From contig CBCYMK010000038.1 in the NCBI GenBank assembly GCA_965183875.1, positions 46,087 to 110,086 of the forward strand: a stretch of 64,000 nucleotides of DNA, read 5' to 3'. The stretch is from UBA6772 sp965183875 (lineage in GTDB: Bacteria; Bacteroidota; Bacteroidia; Flavobacteriales; UBA7430). Both the position numbers and the translations under genes were made by a program. This document shows, one piece after another, positions 42,321-50,849 of this stretch. Each line of letters begins with the position of its first letter. Within the stretch, counting starts at the first letter, position 1. The notes below the pieces were generated by a model. It did no database searches. It had not been told where the DNA came from and saw only the letters and a list, made by a program, of their open reading frames with translations.

Positions 42321-42352
42321 AAAAAAGTCACTTGAATTAACAAGTGACTTTT
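42321..42352 (-). terminator. Terminator of tRNA-Gln
   Basis: Stem AAAAGTCACTTG / CAAGTGACTTTT with a six-base loop and a U run on the minus strand, five bases after the tRNA 3' end. Confidence 0.9.
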
Positions 42353-42356
42353 ACTG

Positions 42357-42429
42357 TTGTCCCACTAGGGCTCGAACCTAGACTCTTCTGTACCAAAAAC
42401 AGACGTGTTGCCAGTTACACCATGGGACA
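42357..42429 (-). tRNA. tRNA-Gln (anticodon TTG)
   Basis: Cloverleaf on the minus strand: acceptor TGTCCCA / TGGGACA, anticodon stem TCTGT / ACAGA with a seven-base loop TTTTGGT giving anticodon TTG, and T arm CTAGG-TTCGAGC-CCTAG. Discriminator A; CCA is not encoded. It has its own promoter and terminator. Confidence 0.95.
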
Positions 42430-42438
42430 AATGCGGTG

Positions 42439-42469
42439 CAAATTTATTTCTTTTTTTTAATTAGCCCAA
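42439..42469 (-). promoter_or_regulatory. Promoter of tRNA-Gln
   Basis: Minus-strand TTG (42469-42467), 20 bases, then TAAATTTG (42446-42439), a full match to the phylum's promoter. The predicted start is a few bases before the tRNA. Confidence 0.7.
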
Positions 42470-42610
42470 CAAAAGGATGAAAAATAATATAAAAATTTCA
42501 GAATTGCAGTTTAATAGATTTTAACTCAATAAACTACCGCAAAAAAAAGAACACAATATATTTTTTATACATTCGCAGGAGTTTGACCTCAATTGAATAA
42601 ATAGAAAGAA

Positions 42611-45600
42611 ATGCAGTACAAAAAGATAAACAATTTACTAGGCTGGCTGGCTTTTTCCATCGCCTTAATCACCTATGTCTTAACTCTAGAACCCACTACA
42701 AGCTTCTGGGATTGTGGCGAATACATAGCAACAGCATTCAAACTTCAGGTAGGACATCCTCCAGGGGCACCTACATTTTTATTGCTCGGGAACTTCTTTT
42801 CAAATTTTGCATTCGGCGATGTTACTAAGGTCGCTTATATGATTAATTTGATGTCTGCTGTAAGTTCTGCGTTTACAATTTTGTTTTTATTTTGGACGAT
42901 TACCGCATTTGCGAAACGCATTATAGGTAAAATTGAATCTCAAGGACAAATTATTTCTATAATGGGTGCCGGACTGGTAGGTGCTTTGGCATATACTTTT
43001 TCAGATTCTTTTTGGTTCTCCGCTATAGAAGGAGAAGTTTATGGTATGTCTTCATTTTTTACAGCAGTTGTATTTTGGGCTGCTTTAAAGTGGGATGAAG
43101 AATATGATCTTGTTGGAGATGCTGCTAACAGATGGTTATTACTTATAACATATTTAATTGGCTTATCTATTGGGGTACACATGCTAAACTTATTAGCAAT
43201 TCCTGCAGTAGTGTATATGTATTATTTCAAAAAATACAAGACCACACAAAAAGGATTTATAGTAACCGGAATTCTTTCGGTAGTAATTTTAGGTTTCATT
43301 TTCTTTGGGTTAATACCTCAAATTATAAAATGGCTGGGTATAGTAGAACGTACTTTTGTAAACAGTATCGGATTGCCATTTAACAGCGGTACAATTTTCT
43401 TTATTGGCTTGTTGGTTGCCGTAATATATTACGGACTCAAAAAAGCAAAAGAAGCCAACAGAAACCTAATTCATACCGCTATTTTAGGAATCACATTTAT
43501 CCTAATTGGTTACTCTTCATTTGCAGTATTGGTTATTCGTTCGAATGCAAACACTCCAATTGACGAAAATAACCCTGAGGAAGCGGTTGGCTTATTAGCC
43601 TATTTAAATCGTGAGCAATATGGTTCTACACCTTTAGTTCATGGGCAGTATTATACTGCAGGATTAGATAAAAGCAATCGATATAGCGATGGTACGCCAG
43701 TATATGTTAAAGACGAAGTAGCTGGAAAATACGTTGTTTCTGACCCTAGAAAAAATCACAGTCCAAATTTCGACAAAAAACACTCTGGACTGTTTCCTAG
43801 AATGTGGAGTAGAGAGGGTAGACACGTAAAGGCTTATAAAGAATGGGGTAATATTACAGGGAGAAAAGGGAAGAAACCAAGTTTTTTTGAAAATATTTCC
43901 TATTTCTTCAACTACCAAATCAACCATATGTACTTCAGGTATTTCATGTGGAATTTTGCCGGTAAACAAAACGACATGCAAAGTCATGGCTCTATTACAG
44001 AAGGGCAATGGCTTAGTGGGATAACACCTTTTGATGAGTGGCGTTTAGGCCCACAAGACAACTTACCTAGTGGGCAAGCCAATAATCCTGGAAGGAATCA
44101 TTTCTATATGCTTCCATTTATTTTGGGGATGATTGGTTTATACTATCATTATAAAAAGAATAAAAAGGATGCATGGATTGTAAATCTACTCTTCATTTTT
44201 ACAGGATTGGCAATTGTAGTTTACTTAAATCAATACCCATATCAACCTAGAGAAAGAGATTACGCCTACGTAGGTTCATTCTATGCATTTGCTATTTGGA
44301 TTGGATTAGGAGTACTCGCTATTATAGAACAATTAAGAGCTTATGCACCAGAAAAAATGGCAGCACTGGCCACTACTGCACTATGCTTAGTAGCAGTACC
44401 TGGAATTATGGCTTCCGAAGGATGGGACGACCACAACAGATCGGGCAGGTATACAGCGAGAGATTTTGCCAAAGCCTATTTAGATTCATGTGAGCCTGAT
44501 GCAATATTATTTACCATGGGAGATAACGACACATTCCCATTATGGTATGTACAAGAAGTTGAAGGCTATAGAACGGATGTAAGAATTGTGAACTTGAGCT
44601 TATTAAATACCGATTGGTATATTGATCAGATGAAACGCGACGCCTACGAAGGAAAAGGTGTTCCTTTTACTATGCCGCATAAATTATACCGTCAAGGTAC
44701 CAGAGATGTAGCCATTTTCCAAGATGCGGGAATTTCAGATCAGCGTTGGGATGTTGCTCAAATGAACGACTGGATACAAAGCGATGGCCCTAGAACCAAG
44801 GTTCAAATGGGGAAAGAGTATGTATACTTCCCAACCAAGAAACTTCGTATTCCTGTAGACAAAGAAAAAGTACTTGCCAATGGTACCGTTTCGCCAGAAG
44901 ATGCAGATTTAATTCTACCAAATATAGACTGGAATTTAAATGTGAATCAGATGGAAAAGAAACACATGATGATGATAGACATGATAGACAACAATAACTG
45001 GGACAGACCTATTTATTTCTCTATCACTATAGGTAACAGCGCACACTCTTTTGCTTATTTATGGGACTATTTCCAATTAGATGGATTAGCATACCGTTTG
45101 GTTCCTATTAAAACGAAATCTGAAGCTGGTAAAATAGGTCGTGTAGAAAGCGATGTTCTCTACACGAGCTTAATGGAGAAATTCGAATACGGGAATATGA
45201 ATGGTGAAGGTGTTTATATGGATGAGACTAACCTTAGGTTGGTTATGAATATTCGTAATAACTTCTCTAGACTTGCAGATAAACTGATTGCTGAAGGGGA
45301 TACACAAAGAGCTGTAAAGGTTTTAGATAAGTGTATTGATCTTATGCCACATGAGAAGGTAGAGTACAATTTCTTTATGCTTCCTATAGCAGAAAGTTTC
45401 TATGCTAGTAATGAAACAGAAAAAGCAAGAATGATTATTTCTACTATGCAACAAATGTTCGAAGAGAAACTTGCCTACTACGCTCAATTCGAAGAAGAGG
45501 ACAAGGGAGCTGTAAGAAATGACATTCAACGTTCTCTATCTCTCTACAACAGCATAGTAAGAGTTGTTATGGCAAACGACACCAATACGTACGCCGAGGA

Positions 45601-45649
45601 GATAGCAAATGACTTTCAAACTCAAATGAAAAATTCAAATTTCAGATAA
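42611..45649 (+). CDS. DUF2723 membrane protein (protein O-mannosyltransferase-like)
   Basis: A 1012-residue integral membrane protein. The N-terminal half has about ten helices and the DUF2723 start TLEPTTSFWDCGEYIATAFKLQVGHPPGAPTF, in which the acidic DCGE is like the catalytic loop Asp-Glu of GT-C glycosyltransferases. The remainder is a large outer domain with FTMGDNDTFPLWYVQEVEGYRTDVRIVNLSLLNTDWY and a helical C-terminal repeat region. It probably transfers a sugar from a lipid carrier to exported proteins or lipids; Bacteroidota do O-glycosylate exported proteins, but this family's reaction is inferred. Has its own terminator. Confidence 0.88.
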   Translation: MQYKKINNLLGWLAFSIALITYVLTLEPTTSFWDCGEYIATAFKLQVGHPPGAPTFLLLGNFFSNFAFGDVTKVAYMINLMSAVSSAFTILFLFWTITAFAKRIIGKIESQGQIISIMGAGLVGALAYTFSDSFWFSAIEGEVYGMSSFFTAVVFWAALKWDEEYDLVGDAANRWLLLITYLIGLSIGVHMLNLLAIPAVVYMYYFKKYKTTQKGFIVTGILSVVILGFIFFGLIPQIIKWLGIVERTFVNSIGLPFNSGTIFFIGLLVAVIYYGLKKAKEANRNLIHTAILGITFILIGYSSFAVLVIRSNANTPIDENNPEEAVGLLAYLNREQYGSTPLVHGQYYTAGLDKSNRYSDGTPVYVKDEVAGKYVVSDPRKNHSPNFDKKHSGLFPRMWSREGRHVKAYKEWGNITGRKGKKPSFFENISYFFNYQINHMYFRYFMWNFAGKQNDMQSHGSITEGQWLSGITPFDEWRLGPQDNLPSGQANNPGRNHFYMLPFILGMIGLYYHYKKNKKDAWIVNLLFIFTGLAIVVYLNQYPYQPRERDYAYVGSFYAFAIWIGLGVLAIIEQLRAYAPEKMAALATTALCLVAVPGIMASEGWDDHNRSGRYTARDFAKAYLDSCEPDAILFTMGDNDTFPLWYVQEVEGYRTDVRIVNLSLLNTDWYIDQMKRDAYEGKGVPFTMPHKLYRQGTRDVAIFQDAGISDQRWDVAQMNDWIQSDGPRTKVQMGKEYVYFPTKKLRIPVDKEKVLANGTVSPEDADLILPNIDWNLNVNQMEKKHMMMIDMIDNNNWDRPIYFSITIGNSAHSFAYLWDYFQLDGLAYRLVPIKTKSEAGKIGRVESDVLYTSLMEKFEYGNMNGEGVYMDETNLRLVMNIRNNFSRLADKLIAEGDTQRAVKVLDKCIDLMPHEKVEYNFFMLPIAESFYASNETEKARMIISTMQQMFEEKLAYYAQFEEEDKGAVRNDIQRSLSLYNSIVRVVMANDTNTYAEEIANDFQTQMKNSNFR

Positions 45650-45653
45650 TTAT

Positions 45654-45682
45654 AAAAGCACTGGTAACAGTGCTTTTTTTTT
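45654..45682 (+). terminator. Terminator abutting the deacetylase start codon
   Basis: Stem AAAAGCACTG / CAGTGCTTTT with loop GTAA and a T run that ends directly at ATG 45683. It ends the DUF2723 transcript; the deacetylase would then need read-through or a promoter inside the upstream gene. Confidence 0.85.
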
Positions 45683-46297
45683 ATGAGCTACCTCTACAAA
45701 ACACCACAAGTACTTAAATGGTATTACCCCAATTTAATTTGGGATTTTACCACAGCAGAAAAGTGTGTGTATTTAACTTTTGACGACGGACCTACAGAAG
45801 AGTATACCCTATGGATTTTGGAAGAGTTAGAAAAACACAAAGCCAAAGCAACCTTTTTCTGTATTGGCAATAACGTAGAAAAACACCGGCTCATATTTGA
45901 GACTATAATTGAGAAAGGCCATAATGTAGGAAACCACACCTACAATCATATGAATGGGTGGAACAATAGCCTACTCTCTTATATGAGAGATGTGCGTAAA
46001 TGTGAGAAGGTCTTTAAATCTGATCTTTTTAGACCCCCACATGGAAGAATGAGCAATAAGCAAAGGACTGCCCTAACAAAAGACTATAAGGTTATCATGT
46101 GGGATGTATTAAGTGGAGACTTCGATACAAGTTTAACGGGAGAGGAATGTGCAGAAGCTGTAATAGACAATATAACTAACGGCTCTATTATAGTCTTTCA
46201 CGACAGTAAAAAAGCAGCCGATAGATTAAAAAACGCCTTGCCAATTGTTTTAGAAACGCTTAGGGCACAAGGATATAGTTTTAGGGCTATTAAATAA
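45683..46297 (+). CDS. Polysaccharide deacetylase family protein
   Basis: CE4-type (NodB homology) metal-dependent deacetylase, 204 residues. Motifs: TFDDGP (catalytic Asp and metal Asp), H-x3-H in NHTYNHMNGW, RPPHGRM, and the C-terminal IIVFHDS. The N terminus YLYKTPQVLKWYYPNLIWDF is conserved in the flavobacterial members and supports the ATG at 45683. No signal peptide is seen. Likely substrate is an N-acetylated sugar polymer, not determinable from sequence. Confidence 0.92.
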   Translation: MSYLYKTPQVLKWYYPNLIWDFTTAEKCVYLTFDDGPTEEYTLWILEELEKHKAKATFFCIGNNVEKHRLIFETIIEKGHNVGNHTYNHMNGWNNSLLSYMRDVRKCEKVFKSDLFRPPHGRMSNKQRTALTKDYKVIMWDVLSGDFDTSLTGEECAEAVIDNITNGSIIVFHDSKKAADRLKNALPIVLETLRAQGYSFRAIK

Positions 46298-46379
46298 ATC
46301 AATATACTCAAGGCAACTATTACTCATTAATTATTGTCTTTTTATGTAGACAGACAAGCTCACAGCTAAACAATTAAAT

Positions 46380-47051
46380 ATGAAATTTAAAATCATTGAA
46401 TACCCAAGCTCATACTTAACAATAGAGTTTGATAAGGATGAAAAATTAATAACCGAAAAAGGTTCATTAATTTATTGTGATGGAGAATATATGTTTGAAA
46501 ATAAAATTGAAGTAAAGGGTTTTAAAAACTGGATTGCTAAAATATTTGGAGGAAAGAGTTTAACATACAACATATACACAGCTCAAGAAAAACTAAAAAT
46601 GGCATTATCTACAAAAGATAATTCTGAAATTTTCAGTTTAAATATCTCAGATGAAAACCCAATCGTATTCGAACCCAACTTGCACTTTGCCCGATCTATT
46701 GGCATAGATATTAAACTAGAAAAAAAAGATTGGAAAAGTACTCTTAACGATGGTTTCAAACTAAAAACTTACGGAAATGGAGAGCTATTTTTAAAAGGTT
46801 ATGGTAAAATAATCGAACAAGAAATAAACTCTTCAAAACCTGTTTACGTTGATGAAGATGCTCTGATTGCTTTTGAAGACAAACTCAAAATAGAAACAAT
46901 TTCTAGAAGTGTGAAAGAGCTTATTACAAGTGGAGAAGGGTACTTATACAGCATAAAAGGAAACGGGAAAATTTGGATTCAAACACGTAAGGAAGGTGAA
47001 AACGCTAGTAGTGGTGGACTTATTGAAGGAGTCTTTAGCTTTTTAAAGTAA
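46380..47051 (+). CDS. AIM24 family protein
   Basis: A 223-residue soluble protein of the TIGR00266/AIM24 beta-roll type. Characteristic parts: LITEKGSLIYCDGEYMFENKIEV at the N terminus, a middle segment with FARSIGIDIKLE, GELFLKGYGKI, and the C-terminal GEGYLYSIKGNGKIWIQTR. Function of bacterial members is not settled. It stands as a single gene between the deacetylase and the GIN-domain gene. Confidence 0.82.
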   Translation: MKFKIIEYPSSYLTIEFDKDEKLITEKGSLIYCDGEYMFENKIEVKGFKNWIAKIFGGKSLTYNIYTAQEKLKMALSTKDNSEIFSLNISDENPIVFEPNLHFARSIGIDIKLEKKDWKSTLNDGFKLKTYGNGELFLKGYGKIIEQEINSSKPVYVDEDALIAFEDKLKIETISRSVKELITSGEGYLYSIKGNGKIWIQTRKEGENASSGGLIEGVFSFLK

Positions 47052-47117
47052 TAGCTAGGCAACTATTTATTATATTTAGCTGTCTTACATAATAAGGTAA
47101 ACTTAAAATATAGTGTT

Positions 47118-47849
47118 ATGAAAAAATTCAATGTATTATTAATAGTCTTGTTTTGTGGAATTACATCTTTACAAGCTCAATTTTTTGGCTCTACGAAAAT
47201 CAACGGAAATGGTAAAATAAGCCACGAGACCAGGAACACCAAAATGTATGAATCTATTGAACTTATAGGCAGTTTGGATGTAGAACTGGTAAAAGGTATA
47301 GAAGGTGTTATTAAAGTTGAAGCAGAAGAAAACCTACAGGAATACATCAAAACACAAGTATCTAATAGCAGACTTATTATAAAAGTAAAAAAAGGGTACG
47401 ATGTCCGTCCATCACTCAGTAAAAGAATCGTAGTTACAGTTCCATTCGAGGATATTAGTGAAGTAATACTTAATGGATCTGGTGACATAGAAAGTACAGA
47501 TATTATTAAAACGAAACATTTCTCAGCTGTACTTGCAGGCTCGGGTGATATAAATTTAAATATTCAATCTCATCACCTTAATGTCAACCTTGCAGGTTCG
47601 GGTGATTTAAAACTCATTGGACGAACCGATCAATTCGAGGCTTCATTAGCTGGGAGTGGAGATATCTCTTCTTATGAACTGACTACAAGATCGGCGCTTA
47701 TTTCCGTAGTTGGAGCAGGAGACATTCAACTTTATGTATCCGAAAACCTTGATGCTTCAATTGCTGGATCTGGTGATATTGACTATAAGGGAAACCCATT
47801 AAATGTAGTAAAAAGCATCGTTGGGTCTGGTGATATTTCCAAACGTTAG
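47118..47849 (+). CDS. Head GIN domain protein (DUF2807), exported
   Basis: A 243-residue exported protein (signal peptide 1-20, ending LQAQ). The DUF2807 domain forms a right-handed beta-helix-like fold with the recurring LAGSGDI / GSGDI motif, seen here at least seven times between residues 115 and 243. Often annotated as putative auto-transporter adhesin, but function is unproven. Starts at ATG 47118; single gene, converging with the Fic gene. Confidence 0.88.
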   Translation: MKKFNVLLIVLFCGITSLQAQFFGSTKINGNGKISHETRNTKMYESIELIGSLDVELVKGIEGVIKVEAEENLQEYIKTQVSNSRLIIKVKKGYDVRPSLSKRIVVTVPFEDISEVILNGSGDIESTDIIKTKHFSAVLAGSGDINLNIQSHHLNVNLAGSGDLKLIGRTDQFEASLAGSGDISSYELTTRSALISVVGAGDIQLYVSENLDASIAGSGDIDYKGNPLNVVKSIVGSGDISKR

Positions 47850-47880
47850 GTAGTAGAATAATCCTACTTTTCACAATCTA

Positions 47881-48753
47881 TTAAACCCCAATTTTCCAAA
47901 TTCCTTTTTCTAAAAAGGCTTCTATGGTTTGTCGTTTGGCTTTATTGAGAAGGTTTGAATGAGAACTGCTTGTTGTTTTAGCATATTCATTTAGTGTAAT
48001 TACTTTTTTACTTTCTAAATAGGCTAAACGTTTATGGTAAGAATTCGCAATTGCTTTACCAACTATACCTTCCATGATTGTGGTTTTACCACTTGAATTA
48101 AATTCGGTAAAGGCGTCGTAATACAAGGCTCTATCAATAAACTTTATATTAATGGGCACGTAAGACTCACGGATAAGAAAGAAATTATTTAAAATTCTAC
48201 CTATTCTACCATTACCATCTACAAAAGGGTGTATCTGCTCGAAGGTTAAATGTAATTTAGCAATTCGTTTTACAATATGTACATCGTCGTTTACTTGATA
48301 ATCTATAAGCATATCGGTTAATGTTTGTACAATTTTTAACGGATCTACAGCTATATGACTACCTACTCTTACCCATTCTTTAGGATTGCGAAATCGCCCA
48401 GCTATCTCATCTCTTATATTTGAAAGCAGCATTTTGTGTAAACGCAAAATCATTTCAAAATTTAAATCTCTTTCTTGAGCTACTTTGGATATATAAGCAA
48501 CAACACGTGCAAGATTTTTTGTTTCAAAAAGTTCTCTTTCGCTTATAAAGCGATCTAAATCTATTTGCAATAATATCTTTTCCGTTTCTTCTAAACTAAT
48601 AGTACTATTCTCTATTGCGTTAGAGTTAAACACCTGTTCAGATACTTCTGTCTCACTAATTAATTGTAATAAGGACTCTTTTCCTACTGCAATTTTTAGG
48701 TATCGTTCGCGAAGTTCCTTTATCGTTTTATAAATCTGTATTGTTTTTGCCAT
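47881..48753 (-). CDS. Fic family protein (probable AMP transferase)
   Basis: A 290-residue Fic-fold protein. The catalytic motif HPFVDGNGRIGR lies about residues 176-187, preceded by the LHLTFEQI helix. An N-terminal inhibitory motif of the S/T-x3-E-G/N class (SNAIEN, 44-49) is intact, so it is expected to be self-inhibited. A short C-terminal region (VITLNEYAKTTSSSHSNLLNKAKRQTIEAFLEKGI) looks like a winged helix. Fic enzymes AMPylate Ser/Thr/Tyr of target proteins. The ATG at 48753 is used; a TTG two codons up is possible. No antitoxin gene is adjacent. Confidence 0.92.
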   Translation of the reverse strand: MAKTIQIYKTIKELRERYLKIAVGKESLLQLISETEVSEQVFNSNAIENSTISLEETEKILLQIDLDRFISERELFETKNLARVVAYISKVAQERDLNFEMILRLHKMLLSNIRDEIAGRFRNPKEWVRVGSHIAVDPLKIVQTLTDMLIDYQVNDDVHIVKRIAKLHLTFEQIHPFVDGNGRIGRILNNFFLIRESYVPINIKFIDRALYYDAFTEFNSSGKTTIMEGIVGKAIANSYHKRLAYLESKKVITLNEYAKTTSSSHSNLLNKAKRQTIEAFLEKGIWKIGV

Positions 48754-48957
48754 AAACAAATATAAGATATTTTCACGATATTAATGTATTAATCGTTAAA
48801 ACACACGTAATTTGTGGGTAATTTAACGAATTAGACACCTATATCGTTAAAGGAAGGTGTGTATTATTACTTTACGTAGATATCAAAAGGCATTTATGGT
48901 ACCGCTACTATTTCTAATGGTAAACGTATAAATTACAAGGAATTTCTGCTTGTATCA

Positions 48958-48994
48958 AATTATCGCATTTCGACAGGCTCAATGTGACAATTGG
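48958..48994. repeat. REP-like element, copy 1
   Basis: AATTATCGC, then TTCGACAGGCTCAATG, then TGACAATTGG. The core is the same as in 49042-49080 and is related to the TTCGACAAGCTCAG-type strings of other intergenic regions in this window. Confidence 0.7.
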
Positions 48995-49041
48995 ACTTAT
49001 GTGAATATTTACTTAAAGGTGATTAGTACATCTTTCTGCAT

Positions 49042-49080
49042 CCAATTATCACCCTTCGACAGGCTCAATGTTACAATTGG
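49042..49080. repeat. REP-like element, copy 2
   Basis: CCAATTATCACCC, then TTCGACAGGCTCAATG, then TTACAATTGG; the ends CCAATT / AATTGG are inverted. Same core and orientation as copy 1, 84 bases away. Confidence 0.7.
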
Positions 49081-49148
49081 TTTACTCGTATTTACTGGTT
49101 TATTATCAGGCAAGGGTTACGGAACAAAACACATTGCTAAAAATAGAC

Positions 49149-49445
49149 TTAGCTAAACTCCTTTAATGCTTTTAGTAATTGTGCTTTAGGCACCACACCC
49201 GACTGTCTCCACAACAGGCTCTCTTCTTTATAAATCATTAGTGTAGGCACAGAGCGTACATTTAGTTTTTGTGCTAGACTCGGATTTTTATCAATATCAA
49301 TTTTAATAATTTTCACCTCATCGCCCATTTCTTTAGCTACTTCGTTTAGAATTGGAGCTACTGTTTTACAGGGACCACACCATTCTGCGAAGAAATCTAT
49401 TAATACGGGCTTTTTACTTGCTACTATTGATCTAAAATCTGCCAT
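49149..49445 (-). CDS. trxA: Thioredoxin
   Basis: A 98-residue cytoplasmic thioredoxin with the classical active site FFAEWCGPCKTVAPIL, VKIIKIDIDKNPSLAQKLNVRSVPTLMIY with the cis-Pro, and no signal peptide. It is the last gene of a four-gene overlapping cluster (cytochrome c lipoprotein, rhodanese lipoprotein, DUF6132 membrane protein, thioredoxin), two bases after DUF6132. In that context it may supply electrons to the neighbouring sulfur-handling proteins; this is inference. Confidence 0.93.
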   Translation of the reverse strand: MADFRSIVASKKPVLIDFFAEWCGPCKTVAPILNEVAKEMGDEVKIIKIDIDKNPSLAQKLNVRSVPTLMIYKEESLLWRQSGVVPKAQLLKALKEFS

Positions 49446-49447
49446 GT

Positions 49448-49642
49448 TTATTTTATATAATCTTTAATAATATCGAATGCAAAGCCCCCCATAAGGGCGC
49501 CGTATAAAGTACTTCTCCACCAAACTGAAGTAATAGCGCAAGTACCGGAGGCACAACCTACTAAGCGCCAATACAAATAGCCAGCTAAGGCACCAACAAG
49601 AACACCTAATACTATCATCCACTTAGTTTTTAACCAGTTCAT
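49448..49642 (-). CDS. DUF6132-type small membrane protein with a Cys pair
   Basis: About 64 residues from ATG 49642, which overlaps the end of the rhodanese gene by 20 bases; an earlier start at 49666 would add eight residues. Two membrane segments flank a GCASGTCAITS loop, in which two cysteines lie five apart. Family resemblance is to DUF6132 of Bacteroidota. No function is established. Its place between a rhodanese and a thioredoxin suggests the cysteines take part in sulfur or disulfide exchange at the membrane. Confidence 0.65.
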   Translation of the reverse strand: MNWLKTKWMIVLGVLVGALAGYLYWRLVGCASGTCAITSVWWRSTLYGALMGGFAFDIIKDYIK

Positions 49643-50021
49643 ACTCTGTTTTTTTCCAAGCATCAATACCTCCTTCTAAATGAACTAAGTTTACAAAACC
49701 CAATTCATTTTTTAATAATTCCAATGCTTGCCCAGAACGATTTCCGTTTTCACAGTACAGAGCCAAACATAAGCTAGTATCCATAAATCGGAATTTATGC
49801 TCAAAGGTTTCGCTGTATAAATCTATAGTAGCCGCACCAGTAATATGCCCATCCATAAATTCATCTACTGTTCTTACATCTACAATAATACATTCTTTAG
49901 CATCAACTAAAGTTTTGAATTCAATCGCAGAAATAGCCTTTTCGTCTACGCTAGTACAAGCTGAAACAAACAACAGTACAAAACTTAAAAAAGCAAAACC
50001 TACCGATTTTCTCTTACCCAT
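49623..50021 (-). CDS. Rhodanese-like lipoprotein
   Basis: A 132-residue lipoprotein (signal ending FVSAC) carrying one rhodanese domain: ECIIVDVRTVDEFMDGHITGAATIDL at the front, the active-site loop YCENGNRSGQAL with the catalytic Cys, and LVHLEGGIDAWK. Rhodaneses carry persulfide sulfur from a donor to an acceptor. It overlaps the cytochrome c gene by 22 bases and the DUF6132 gene by 20 bases. Confidence 0.9.
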   Translation of the reverse strand: MGKRKSVGFAFLSFVLLFVSACTSVDEKAISAIEFKTLVDAKECIIVDVRTVDEFMDGHITGAATIDLYSETFEHKFRFMDTSLCLALYCENGNRSGQALELLKNELGFVNLVHLEGGIDAWKKTEYELVKN

Positions 50022-50419
50022 AATACATCCTTTAATGTTACCACTTCCTCTACTCTATTTACCTCATATAAAAGGTAATTAACCACTTGTACTACCTCAG
50101 CATCCGTAATCTTTACTGGAGGCATTAGGCCTTTATATTTCTCACCGTTAACGGTAATCTCTTCATTCTGTCCAAACAGAATATTATGAATAGCCCTTTT
50201 TGGATCTTCTAAAAAATAATCAGAATCCTTTAGGGGCGGAAAAATTCCTTTCACCCCCATTGCATCTTGCTGATGGCAAGCAACACAGTGTTTGGCATAA
50301 ATATCCTTTCCCGATAAATTCTCAGAACTACTGGACTTGTACAGCTGCCTTAAAGAAGGATCTTCAGCATTTCCACAAGCTCCAAGAAACAGAACAAAAA
50401 GTATAAAGTAATTTCTCAT
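50000..50419 (-). CDS. Monoheme cytochrome c lipoprotein
   Basis: About 139 residues from ATG 50419, which gives a lipoprotein signal ending FLGAC; a longer frame upstream lacks a sensible N terminus. One heme motif, CVACH, in KDIYAKHCVACHQQDAMGVKG, with Met ligand candidates in GLMPPVKITDAEVVQVVNYL. It belongs to the small periplasmic cytochrome c class I group. First gene of the rhodanese/thioredoxin cluster, divergent from hicA. Confidence 0.9.
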   Translation of the reverse strand: MRNYFILFVLFLGACGNAEDPSLRQLYKSSSSENLSGKDIYAKHCVACHQQDAMGVKGIFPPLKDSDYFLEDPKRAIHNILFGQNEEITVNGEKYKGLMPPVKITDAEVVQVVNYLLYEVNRVEEVVTLKDVLWVRENR

Positions 50420-50540
50420 ATCCAATTTAAGATTACACAAATATATGAAGGCTAAGTCGATTTGTGTGTGATAAAAGTAACACATGATAATTTACATCAG
50501 CAATAACACATAAAAGACTATAACGCATGCACTTACAGCA

Positions 50541-50595
50541 AACACAATGTGTTGTAAAAATAAATCATACATTTGCAACTATAATGTAGTTACAA
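50541..50595 (+). promoter_or_regulatory. hicAB promoter with two operator-like dyads
   Basis: TACATTTG (50568-50575) is an exact -7 box, 28 bases before the hicA ATG. AACACA-A-TGTGTT (50541-50553) is a perfect dyad near the -33 region, and TTGCAACTA-N5-TAGTTACAA (50573-50595, one mismatch per arm) overlaps the box and the start. This fits autoregulation by the ribbon-helix-helix end of HicB. Confidence 0.5.
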
Positions 50596-50603
50596 TATTT
50601 AAG

Positions 50604-50849
50604 ATGGGAAGAATTGAAAAATTAATACGCAGATTATTATCTGTACCAAATGACTTTACTTGGGCAGAATTAGTTAAAATATTACAGCACTTTGGTTATA
50701 CAGAATACAAATTGAAAGGTAAGACTAGTGGATCTAGAAGGAAATTTGTAAATGCCACAAAACAAATTATTAGTTTACATGAACCACATCCACAAAACAT
50801 AGTAAAGAAATACGTACTAAAACAGATTATAAAACAGCTTGAATTATGA
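50604..50849 (+). CDS. hicA: HicA family toxin
   Basis: Probable mRNA interferase toxin, 81 residues from ATG 50604; in-frame codons upstream run through the promoter. The HicA double-stranded-RNA-binding-like fold is seen in FTWAELVKILQHFGYTEYKLKGKTSGSRRKF, and the catalytic His region is ISLHEPHPQNIVKKYV. It overlaps hicB by four bases (ATGA), the common order toxin first. Confidence 0.9.
   Translation: MGRIEKLIRRLLSVPNDFTWAELVKILQHFGYTEYKLKGKTSGSRRKFVNATKQIISLHEPHPQNIVKKYVLKQIIKQLEL

Larger units (their letters stand above)
48754..49148. other. Intergenic region with two REP-like repeats (395 bases)
   Basis: No convincing gene. It holds two similar repeats, described separately; the remainder is AT-rich without recognisable signals. 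Confidence 0.6.

Noticed and set aside
42430..42610. Small gene between tRNA-Gln and the DUF2723 gene
   Set aside because: Only the tRNA promoter and a weak -7-like TACATTCG (42568-42575) are seen; no supported coding frame.
48958..49080. Two repeats 84 bases apart as a CRISPR remnant
   Set aside because: Only two copies, inexact ends, a core shared with other REP-like elements, and no cas genes nearby.
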